Shown here: positions 9,225-18,011 of the stretch, piece after piece
How the letters are laid out: every line of letters begins with the position of its first letter
Numbering within the stretch: position 1 is the stretch's first letter
Assembly: GCA_003427395.1 (NCBI GenBank)
Contig: BFEA01000308.1
Coordinates: 443,912 to 465,118 of the forward strand
Direction of reading: 5' to 3'
DNA: 21,207 bases
Origin: Chara braunii
Taxonomy: Eukaryota > Streptophyta > Charophyceae > Charales > Characeae
The notes under the pieces: generated by a model
Databases searched by the model: none
What the model was told of the DNA's origin: nothing
Seen by the model: the letters and a program-made list of their open reading frames with translations, nothing else
Position numbers and translations under genes: made by a program

Positions 9225-9228
9225 ACGC
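9225..9228. repeat. Target-site duplication ACGC, right copy
   Basis: It follows the right end of the nested element, and the LTR sequence TATAAATTTT continues immediately after it. Confidence 0.8.
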
Positions 9229-9290
9229 TATAAATTTTGGCTATGCGATTAGAAAACTCTCTAAATAATTACTGGAAGCTCGAAAAAACG
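9229..9290 (+). repeat. 5' LTR, downstream part with TATA-like sequence
   Basis: TATAAATTTTGG..GCGATTAG..AAACTCTCTAAA..GGAAGCT aligns with 21147 onward in the 3' LTR, so this is the continuation of the LTR broken at 1924. TATAAATTT at its start is a plausible LTR core promoter. The exact LTR end is uncertain because the 3' copy leaves the window at 21207. Small hairpins follow (CTCG-AAAAAA-CGAG, then GTGAG-GTTCGA-CTCAC). Confidence 0.8.
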
Positions 9291-9493
9291 AGATCAGTGA
9301 GGTTCGACTCACGAGCGAAGTAAGAGGTGAGTTGAAGTGGGAGTTGGGCGACCCGACGAGCTGGTGCCGAATGCGAGGGGTTGACACGTGGAGCTACAAC
9401 GAACTGCAGCACGCGGGCGAACCCGACGGGTGCAGGAGGACTAAGCGGGGTGACAACTTTGTGGGTTGGTGCGTGACGACGGACTGTCCGCAT

Positions 9494-9646
<153 letters not shown>

Positions 9647-9698
9647 GAGATGGATGGACGTGGGATTGTGATTATCTTTGTTTTTTCCTTTGCTTTTG

Positions 9699-10645
9699 TA
9701 TATAACACAGGATTCGTGAAAACCTAACAAAACAAATTGTTACGTTTGCACGAAATATATTCAAGATTATGATAGTACGTTTTTCAAGCCTCATCCAGGA
9801 ACAAAAATTCTACGTGAAGTAAAACAACCGCAAATAAAAAAATAGAAAATTACTTTTTTAAAACCACTGGAAGTGGCGAGGAGAAAAACAGGTTTTTCCA
9901 CATAAAATCACTACCTAATGAAGCAACCTATCTTCAAGAACTGAAATATCTTTTTTTTTTGTTATCTAAAAAATCATGTTTAGAGTCCTATAAGATGTGT
10001 AGCATGATGAACATATTCGGGGGGGGTTTAAACGTTCAAACATGTTCTCAAACATATTCTCCCATACTTGAGCGAAAATATTTTTTTTACTGTTTATTTT
10101 ATTTTTTTTTCCATTTTTTAAAAATTTTTAACTCGTGTTTGACTAAGAATTTGAATGTGTCTCCCAGACAAAAGTTATTTGTATTCTTATTTTAAATAAC
10201 ATATATTTTTTGCTAAGGGTTTTATTGTTAACGTCAAAATTGATTTATAGTCCTATAAATTAGTTTTTGCAGATCTTGGTTTTTACCCAACAGATGAAAA
10301 TGACTTATAGTTCTATAAACGCGTATTCACCAAAACCCGCTTTTTTTTACATCTTTCAAGTTTGCCTTGTAGTCATTAAAAATTTTTCTATTTGAGCTTT
10401 GTTTTTTGCAAATTTACGGAGAATGACTTATGGTCATACAAGAGGATTTTGCAAGAAAGGTTTTTTTTGCACATTTTGAGGAAGAATTGATTTTTCACCT
10501 CGTTTTTTGCCTCCTTTATCGAGAAAAAGTTAAAAACGCTCACTTTTTTGTGTAAAAAATAACAGTTTGACATTTACTTTTTCATTCTATAAAAAATGTG
10601 AGGTTTTGTCGTTTTGTTAGGTTTTCACGAATCCGGTGTTATATA
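9699..10645. mobile_element. Non-autonomous element of about 947 bp with 35 bp terminal inverted repeats
   Basis: The left end (9699-9733) and the reverse complement of the right end (10611-10645) agree at 34 of 35 positions, beginning TATATAACAC. The interior is very AT-rich with no usable frame. The outermost bases are TATATA on both sides, so a TA or TATA target duplication is likely, but the edge cannot be fixed. It sits in the Gypsy leader between the GA array and the first coding trace. I cannot place it in a named superfamily; a TA-type duplication would suit a Tc1/mariner-like MITE. Confidence 0.85.
10242..10490. repeat. Diverged ~61 bp periodic repeat inside the inverted-repeat element
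   Basis: Variants of GAYTTATAGTYCTATAA recur at 10242, 10302, about 10364 and 10425, roughly 61 bp apart. Each is followed by a T-run, often TTTTTTGCA. A related TAGAGTCCTATAAG lies at 9981. Only the short core is well conserved. Confidence 0.5.
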
Positions 10646-11141
10646 AGTTTTGATTACGGCTCGGACAATTCGCCCTCATTTTCTTTCGGCATCCTTATCT
10701 CGATGTTGCCCCTCGTATGGTGCCTCATTCGGCCTCGATCCTTCCTCCTTTTGTGTATATTGGATGAATAAGTTCTCATGGAATGATGCGCTTGTCGTTT
10801 TTGCCTAATCATCATCGTTGTTAGTCATTTTGATCTGCCAATGTCATGATAAGAGTTTAATATTGTTGCGGTGTTTGATGTGTGCGATGTCACTTTGCAT
10901 GATAGGAAATGATTGTTTGCGGGATTACAGAATGATTGTTGGGTGATTATCTATGCCACGTGGAGATTTTGCATGTAGGATTGAACTCCCACTTTTGCAC
11001 AAGAATCAGCCAAAAGGCCTGTGTACGACTGAACACCTCGTGCGCACACGTGTAAGAGCGATCTGATTAGCGCGACCTACACGTGTCCACACACGGGCGA
11101 TTCGCGATCACTGACGAAATTAGCACCTCCTGTATCAGAAC
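10646..11141. other. Retrotransposon leader, non-coding
   Basis: Leader sequence continuing after the inverted-repeat element. No gene is recognised. Two CACGTG motifs lie at 11047 and 11080, and another at 10957. Confidence 0.4.
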
Positions 11142-12130
11142 TTGTATGAAATTTCCTTTTTATGCGAATTTGGGCCAATAGGAATTTCCGCCACCATACC
11201 CGGAGATTTCCTTGTCAATCCAAGCACGATCAGATACATGCGCCGGAATGACAAGATGTCGTACATCGTGGACCGGGAGTACTTAGAGCACTGGGAGGAA
11301 GAACATCTTAGGCTGAGATATCCGGAATTTCCCTGTCTAACAGAGAACCGACTGTGCGCCAGGGACTTTCACCGTGCCATAACCAACGACCCGAGGTGCC
11401 CCAACTACCCGACTACTTATAACACACAATATTTCATATCCCCCAGCTTCGTCGCTATCGCTACCAATTTCTCTCCCTTCCACATCCTTCTCCAGTACCA
11501 CCAGCTCACGGTGGTTCCGTGAAACTCCATAGCCCCGTATTGGCCCCACACTCCTTGCAGAAATTGCAGATGACGCGGCAACCGCCGAGCCTCGGGAATT
11601 ACGGAGCCTAACCATAACACGAGACGACAATCGCCACGTATCCCCACCCAGAGGTCCGACTCATAGAAATCGCAACCCTTACGGACGGACCTCTCCCGAA
11701 CCGCCACCACTAAAATAGGCGGATAGGACGACCCAGGATGCACGTGCATGCCATCTGCCTTATGCTGCACGATATCAACCGCCATCAGACCGAAAGTAAC
11801 CCGTCCCTTAGCCTTATTGCACCTATGCCCCTGAACCCCTGCCACAGGAGATCTCAGTTCTGACTTGGGACTCAACCCACATTATCCCAAAAATCCTTGG
11901 CACACCCCTTTTCGCACTTCCAGGCTCACATCCCACTCCGATCAGGAAGGCGGGCCGGGCGTGAGGTTCGTATCGGAGCCGACACGTGGCGGGACCATAG
12001 GATTCGTAGGACGATAACTGAGATCGAAGCGATCTGGCTAACAGAGGGCGACCTCGACTCCAGAATGCGCATCGACACGACCCCATCGTTACAAGAAGCC
12101 GGTCTGCGGCTCGACGGGCGGCTAACATGA
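11142..12130 (+). pseudogene. Decayed ORF upstream of gag, unknown function
   Basis: Three coding-like pieces follow one another in different frames: 11142 to about 11435 (rich in charged residues, containing REYLEHWEEEHLRLRYPEF), about 11533-11718 (Arg/Pro-rich, ending at a TAG) and about 11965-12130 (containing WRDHRIRRTITEIEAIWL). The last ends with TGA at 12128-12130, overlapping the gag ATG as ATGA. I recognise no domain. It could be a separate first cistron, or an N-terminal extension of gag now broken by frameshifts. Ty3/Gypsy elements normally have no ORF before gag. Confidence 0.45.
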
Positions 12131-13371
12131 ACACTAATCAACAGAATCCAAATCCACAACAGAACCCCAACCAACAACTAAATCCTAATCAACCCGTATC
12201 ACGAGCGCGGGCAGCCATGGCCCCACCCGATCTCTATCTATTCGATCCCGCTCACCACCTTGCTGGAGCATGGCTAGCCACGCTCCAAGCTCAGTGGTAC
12301 GATGACAATGAGGCACAGGTAAACATTCCCGCTCGGTTAGGGGGAGACGCTCATCATTGGTTTAACACCTATGTATGGGTTGATCTCCCGACATTCGAGC
12401 GAGACTTTCTGAACCGATTCGATTATATCTATCCGGAACAGGCCCTCTTTATGATTAAAGATCGAGTAAAAAAACCCCTTGAGTCTGTCACTGAGTACCA
12501 AGACCGATTTTACCGAATGTTTGTGAAAGTTGAACGAGGCGAACAGGTAGGTAGGGATTTGTTTATTGACGGACTTCGCAGCACAGCGATGAGGGCAAAA
12601 CTGCGAAAACAGTTCCCCCCAATCAATCACACACTGCAACAGATCATGGCAGCCGTAGAAGAAATGGAACGAAAATTCGCCACAAGTTTCCTAGAAGGAA
12701 AAGATTATCCTAGGGAAGGAGACTCGTCCGAACTGGCGAGAGCTAAAGCCGAGTTGGCCGCACTATGGGGTTTGTGTCTGGCCCTGTCACCTACTTAGAA
12801 CAAATTAGCCCCAAACGACCAGCCCCAGATGACGACACCCCCATCTCCGATCGAAAGTCCCGCACGACCGAATGAATCAACTGCATTATTGAAACTGACC
12901 AAAACACTGGTCAATCTGATCCAGGAAAGCAAAAAGGAACAACGGGAACACCATACTCGAATAGACGCGATGATGAGGTCGATGCAACCGATAGCAATAC
13001 GTGTCGCCCCGATTTAACACGGGCTGGCTCCAGCACCCGCTCTCGGAGGGAACGCGGGTAATTTGAACGTCTGTTACACGTGTCACCAGCCTGGGCATAT
13101 AGCTCGGGACTGCTCTCATCGACCTCCTCAACCACGGATCGGAGCCGCACCGGTAGCAGCAGCACCGATCGCTAATGGACCAGGACGAGTAGGAGCGTTG
13201 ATGGAAGAAATGGAAGGAGGAGGAAGCGCGTTAGCCATGACGGAGGAAGCCACGGAGCTCATTCCGTTGGATCAGTATGTCACGCTTAGTTACCCGAGAT
13301 TGGGCATGATCGGGACGATCAGACCCGCATCCGAACAGAGGGAAGTGGTGGAGTGGAGACCGTCTCCATAA
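12127..13371 (+). pseudogene. gag: Gag polyprotein region with CCHC zinc knuckle, broken by stops
   Basis: The ATG at 12127 opens a 223-codon frame with an Asn/Gln/Pro-rich start (about residues 1-25). A typical Ty3-type gag core follows: a Trp-Phe pair after an Ala-His-His, the FERDFLNRFDYI helix, ESVTEYQDRFYRM and a GLRS segment. The frame continues after a TAG at 12796 and a TAA at 13015. It then encodes CYTCHQPGHIARDC (about 13069-13110), a perfect CX2CX4HX4C nucleocapsid knuckle for RNA binding. It ends at a TAA at 13369. The three stops share one frame and each can be explained by CAG or CAA changing to TAG or TAA. The product would form the particle that packages element RNA. Confidence 0.88.
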
Positions 13372-13377
13372 GAAATG

Positions 13378-14097
13378 GAGTCGGGAGGACCCACCTTTGT
13401 CACCGGGGAAATCGTCGTCTTGAATATTGTACGAGCATTAGATCATCGGATTCCTCTTCCGATCCGTCATCTACTCTCAATATCAGAATAGGCCAATGAG
13501 CGCATGTTGCAACATTGCAAGGCAAACCGGAAGCGGTTCGCCCTCACTCGAACAACAAACATAAAAGCCAAAAGCCCGCCACCAGATGAGCACGCTGCTG
13601 GTACTTCAGACCCCATACGTTTGGGACTAATCTAGAAATATGATCACTTCTGGCGGATCAAAGCGATCCCATGGAAATCCGCAGAATGTGATATCGAAGT
13701 ATGAGGAGTCTCGTACAACGCCATTATTGATTCTAGGGCCGCGGTCTTAGCTATCTCACTACGAGTAGTCGAAAGAGCAGGAAGAAAAAAAGATCTGATT
13801 ATGCTTACGGAGAAGGATCAACTCGTCTTAGCAGATGACGAAAAGATTAAAACAGTAGGACGAATGACCAATGTTGCTTTTCAATTGGGTAAGGTGCACG
13901 CTTTGGGAGATGTCGTAGTATTAGACGTCAGCACTTACGATGTCCTTCTGGGTTTTCCTGCTCTTATGGCTCTGCGAGCCAACCTGGACTTTGAAAGACG
14001 ATCGATTATCCTCCAAAATACAGGAGGAAAACCTTACGTCATACCTATGAGACTGACTTTTCGTACTACCATTAACACAGCCCCGCAGGTCTCTTAG
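13378..14097 (+). pseudogene. Retroviral-type aspartic protease domain with damaged active site
   Basis: Same frame as gag. After stops at 13489, 13633 and 13702 it encodes a pepsin-like retroelement protease. The active-site loop should read Asp-Ser/Thr-Gly but reads IIDSRAAV: Asp at 13729-13731, Ser at 13732-13734 and AGG (Arg) at 13735-13737, a single GGG-to-AGG change. The second conserved block DVLLGFPAL (about 13941-13967) is present at the usual distance. The role would be to cleave the gag-pol polyprotein. Loss of the active-site Gly plus three stops means it cannot work. Confidence 0.82.
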
Positions 14098-14100
14098 GTA

Positions 14101-14724
14101 ATGGCGGGAACCCTCCGTGTGATCACCTGGGAAAACTACGAGGACGATGAGCAATCGTCAACAAATGCGGAAAGCAGTGACGAGGATGATGCGGTAATAT
14201 TGGAGCTGGCGCGACAGCACATCTGCTATCCTGCGCAACGAGTGAACACTAAACCATTAAACCTGACCGATCGGAACCTGCAAAGGAGACAAGTGATGAT
14301 TCTGGGAGAACCTCTCGTACAGATATCAAGGATGGTCGATTCTTTGGAACCCCCTCGAACCCTGTACGAAGGTATCTCCCCTCTCCTTGTGCGATACAAC
14401 GACAAGAGACACTTCTGCGACATCACGAGCCTCCCACGATATTTTTTGCCACCTGCAAAAGAAATACGATTGTTACGCTTAGGGGCGGAGGCCAATTCTT
14501 TGGAACCTCCTGAGCGCCCCGAAACCGGACTCGGAGTTAAAATCGTGACCAAATCAGTGCCATGACAAGATATTCGCGAAGGGGTACACCCGGAAGAACA
14601 CGTAGCCATCCGAGAAGAAGATGCGCAGATGATGGCTACGATATTTTCTCGGCGGTCGGATAACTCATTTATCTCCACACCCTCGCCTGAAACCGCTAAG
14701 CGGGTAAGTACGAAATAGATCGAT
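14101..14724 (+). pseudogene. Linker between protease and RT, acidic start
   Basis: A 154-codon open stretch, 14101-14565, in the gag-pol frame. It begins with an acidic region (DDEQSSTNAESSDEDD) and continues with no catalytic motif I know. A TGA at 14563 (a likely former CGA) interrupts it and the frame runs on to RT. Its long length matches the variable spacer between protease and RT in many Gypsy elements. Confidence 0.65.
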
Positions 14725-15624
14725 GTGCAGATATGGAACGAGTCGTACGAACTGCACGTACCCCATTATGTACCTGACGAGATCCACCACCTCATCGCGG
14801 ACATCCTAAAGGAATACCAAGGAGCGGTTAGCATGACGGACACAGACATTGGACTATCATTGGTCATACAACACGAGATTCAAACCGGAAACCATTCCCC
14901 GATCCACTATAAACCTTACAGATATTCTCTAGTGGAGCGAAAAACGGTGCTTCAGCGGATTCGGGAGTTCAAAGCTAATGGATGGATCGAGCCCGCCACT
15001 GGACCATGGTCATTCCCGGTAGTAATAGTGCCGAAGAAGAATGGGTCGATTCACATTTGCATCGATTATCAGAAGCTGAATGATATCACAATTAAAGATG
15101 AGTATCCCCTCCCCCGGATTGATGATTTGTTGGATGCGATTGGGTGTGCTAATTATTTTAGTAGATTTGATATTCGTCACGACTTCCATCACATTCTGGT
15201 TAAGGAGGAAGATCGATCGAAAACAACCTTCGTATTGTTTGAAGGCAGGTGGCAGTGGGTCCGGTGTCCAATGGGGATTTGTAACGCGCCTGCCAGGTTT
15301 CAACGGGCTATGAACGTGACGTTTCAGAACTTCGTCAATAAGACATGGCTGACTCAAGGAATGATCAACTTCTGTGTCATCGTGTACATGGACGACATCT
15401 TAGTCTACTCGGAAACCTATCACGGGCACACACAGCATATTGAATGGACACTGGGAGCTCTGAGAGACACTGGGTTCAAGATTGCGCTCGGGAAGAGCGA
15501 GTTTTTCCTATCAGAGATCTCGTTCTTAGGGTATGTGGTGACGTGGGGAGGAGTGCGGCCAGATGCGAGAAAGGTCGTAGTGGTGAAGGATGCCCCCGTT
15601 CCCACATCGCTGACGCAGGTTTGA
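14725..15624 (+). pseudogene. Reverse transcriptase domain of Ty3/Gypsy type
   Basis: The polymerase core is open for 299 codons. It shows HPKYRYSLVE-like entry (here YKPYRYSLVERK), the finger motif VVIVPKKNGSIHICIDYQKL, motif A FSRFDIRHDFHHI with its catalytic Asp, CPMGICNAPARFQRAMN and motif C VYMDDILVYS (YMDD codons 15385-15396), then FLGYVV. Ty3-type RTs often have YVDD or YIDD, so YMDD is a variant. It synthesises cDNA from element RNA inside particles. Unlike protease and integrase, the catalytic residues look intact. It ends at a TGA at 15622 where Gypsy RTs usually have Arg before SFLGL, consistent with CGA to TGA. Confidence 0.95.
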
Positions 15625-16290
15625 GCCTTTTTGGGGCTGGCGTCGTACTATCGTCGTTTCATCAAGGGCTTTGCCGCGATAGCGAGGCTCCTAACGAACT
15701 TGCTACGGAAGAATCAGCCTCTCAGTTGGGACGCTGAGGGCGAGCAGGCTTTCACTACCTTCAAGGACGACCTGGCCACAACACCTATTCTGACCCGGTC
15801 GGACCCTACAAAGCAGTTCATTCTCATTATGGACTTGCAGGCGGAGGCGATTTCCGCCATCCTAGCGCAAAACGGTAACGAAGGTCGTGAACACGTCATC
15901 GAATACACATCACGCACGGTGCCAGACGAGTGGAGAAACGATCCGGCCCGGCAAGGCGAATGTTACCCCATGGTCTAGGGAATCCAGCACTTCCATCTGT
16001 ATCTTTACGGACAGAAGCTTCTTCTTGTGACTGACCACGAGCCATCGCTGGCTCTCAAAAGGCTCACTCATTATACGGGCATGATTGGACGTTGGGCGGT
16101 GCGCCTACAAGAGTACGATTTCGACATCGTCCATCGGAAGACGGAGAGGCACGGGAATGTCGACGGGTTGATACGTCTGCATCGACCCGCTAAGGGACCT
16201 AAAGGCGAGGAAATCATTTTGTGGAAGGAGCCGGAATCGCCAAACGGACCCAAGTACGGACAAGTAGCAGTCCTTCCAAGAAGCAGATAA
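15625..16290 (+). pseudogene. RNase H domain following RT
   Basis: It continues in the RT frame with AFLGLASYYRRFIKGF, the connection motif, then ILIMDLQAEAISAILAQ (first catalytic Asp region), EYTSR, HFHLYLYGQ and VTDHEPSL. It closes with RWAVRLQEYDFDIVHRK and a HGNVDGLIRL block, where most relatives have NADALSR. A TAG at 15976 stands where relatives have Trp (VW before the HF..YL motif), so it is probably TGG to TAG. A TAA at 16288 ends this segment. The domain removes the RNA strand of the RNA:cDNA hybrid. Confidence 0.92.
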
Positions 16291-16296
16291 GTGGCA

Positions 16297-18011
16297 ATGG
16301 GGGACGGAGGTAATCCTACAACCCCTCTCTCTCCCCTCTCACCTTCATCTCTTCTCTGTCTTCCCGACAAATTTTGTTATTTTGCGAAGCGATTTCCCGC
16401 GTTTATTCCATCCCTATGCAACCAACTAGGGAAGGATATGTCGAGTGGGTAGATTGTTAACAGTGTGTCGCGGAAGCCCACGACTCCTGCATTCTGTATC
16501 GAAATGGCAACAACTTGAAGCCTTGGTTGTGCCCCTTGTGTCGAGTCGATAAGATCCCAACCGAGACTCGATTCGACGCCACGTCAGAAGGGTTAGAAAA
16601 GACCCGAAAATTTAGAAGGGTCGAGGTATGGACGGATATCGCCCTAATTGCCACCTTGGTAGGTAACCCCCTCCAGGACTTCACTAAGGAAGACTGGAGG
16701 AGGGCCAATGAAAGAGCTCGGGACTACCGCTGGAACGAGGGTTAGTTAGAGAAGCGGAAAACGGACGGTAGTGGGATTTGGATGATAGTACCGCACCGGG
16801 TCCCGTTCATGAGGTATGATTGCGTTAAGACGGCGCATGAGGAAACTGCAGCCCACTTTGCCGTCCAAATTATGGAGGCGACAATCGACAAAAATGAGTG
16901 GCATTGGTCCAATATCCGCGACGATGTGAAATTCATCGTCCAGAACAGTCAGGTCTGCACTGCCGACAAGGCGCTGATTCAGCCACCACGATCAATAGTG
17001 TCGACGATAGTTAAACGGGCAGTTCAGAGGGTTAGTATGGATACTACCGATATTGTAGTGCCCCCTGGACCTAATGGTTGTGAGTATTCAATCCTACTGG
17101 TATTTGTAGACCACTTCTCAAAATGGATCGAGACATATCTGTGTCGTACGCGACAGGCGGTGGAAATCGCGCGATACGTCAATCGCTTTCTTGGGAATGC
17201 ATCAGGACACAGAGGAAATCCTGACTAATAATGGGGCGGAATTCAGAGGGGAAGTTTTGAGGAACCTGGTCATACACGGCGTCGCCATACGGAATACCGC
17301 ACCCCACATGTCACAGTTTAACGGGCTGGTAGAGAACGAGAATAGGGTGATTAAGACCGCACTGCGATGTAACATCGCGGCACAGGATCAGAGACCCTGG
17401 GCCGATCTCGTTGATCGCATCCTGGCGGTCCATCGAGGAACGCCCCATGAATCAAGAGGTCTGAGCCCCTTTAAATTACGGACCAATAGTGTAGCTTGCG
17501 TTTCGATACTGATCCTCCCGGACGAATCTTCGTTGAACTGACGACCCACGAGGGCCACGGTTCGGGACAAAGCCAAGCGACACATGGAGCTGATGGAACG
17601 GTCCCTTCCCTGATTAGCCCAGAAACGCCAGAAAATGACTGAGTTGGCCCACGGCCGACAGGTCCACAGTTACGAGGCCCCGAATGGGAATGCGGGGCCA
17701 CGGCCCCAATATAAATTAGGGGACATGGTGCAGGTGAGGAAATGTGCTCGCCAAGAGAAGATAGCGCCACGATTCTTCGGGCGATTTCGTATGATCGAGC
17801 TTGACCCGAACGGGGTGAATATTGTGCGGCTCGCGCCGGAGGTCTCGGGAAGCCGATCGGCTTGACCGATCGTCTACGTCCTCTCCCATCCTCTCCATCC
17901 TCGACTTTGTCTGCCTCCTCGTGCGACACTGATGAAGACGATGACGATTTAGTATCCCCCTCCCCGTCCCTCTCTCCCTCTGGCACTCCGTCTCCGCCTC
18001 CATTGCCATGA
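16297..18011 (+). pseudogene. Integrase region with preceding PHD-like module and C-terminal tail
   Basis: A Pro/Ser-rich linker in frame 1 leads to a PHD-like module (16375-16541, next entry), after which frame 0 is used to about 17200. The HHCC zinc-binding region has the His pair in AHEETAAHF, but the first Cys is Ser (AGT, 16947-16949) before VC. The core has Asp near 17040 and VFVDHFSKW. A frameshift near 17200 returns to frame 1, giving ILTNNGAEF, where the catalytic Asp is Asn (AAT, 17227-17229), then the Glu in GLVENENR (17332-17334). A TGA at 17539 precedes a GPY/F-like tail, KIAPRFFGRFRMI, about 17760. The frame 0 end is Ser/Pro/Asp-rich and stops at 18009-18011. No chromodomain is visible. 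Inactive integrase. Confidence 0.85.
16375..16541 (+). other. PHD-finger-like C4HC3 zinc module between RNase H and integrase
   Basis: In frame 0, Cys codons at 16455 and 16464 (CX2C), His at 16479 and Cys at 16488 (HX2C), then WLCPLC with Cys at 16530 and 16539, give the second part of a PHD finger. This includes the invariant Trp two residues before the last CX2C. The first pair is a Cys at 16375 in frame 1 and a Cys at 16383 in frame 0, separated by a short T-run. Loss of one T there would account for the frame change and would make the pair CX2C. Spacing is then C-X2-C-X23-C-X2-C-X4-H-X2-C-X13-C-X2-C. One in-frame TAA (16458) lies inside. PHD fingers usually bind histone H3 tails, so a targeting role is inferred. 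Confidence 0.7.

Noticed and set aside
9361-9375. TGGTGCCGAATGCG as a primer-binding site
   Set aside because: It lies about 70 bp past the last alignable LTR base, with no TG...CA LTR end before it.
14226-14678. 150-codon minus-strand frame
   Set aside because: Antisense shadow of the pol linker, with no motif of its own.
12127-16290. Alternative genetic code with reassigned stops
   Set aside because: All three stop codons occur in the frame and conserved positions show simple transitions; pseudogene decay explains it better.
17700-18011. Chromodomain at the integrase C-terminus
   Set aside because: After the GPY/F-like block the sequence turns Ser/Pro/Asp-rich; the aromatic-cage pattern of a chromodomain is not seen.
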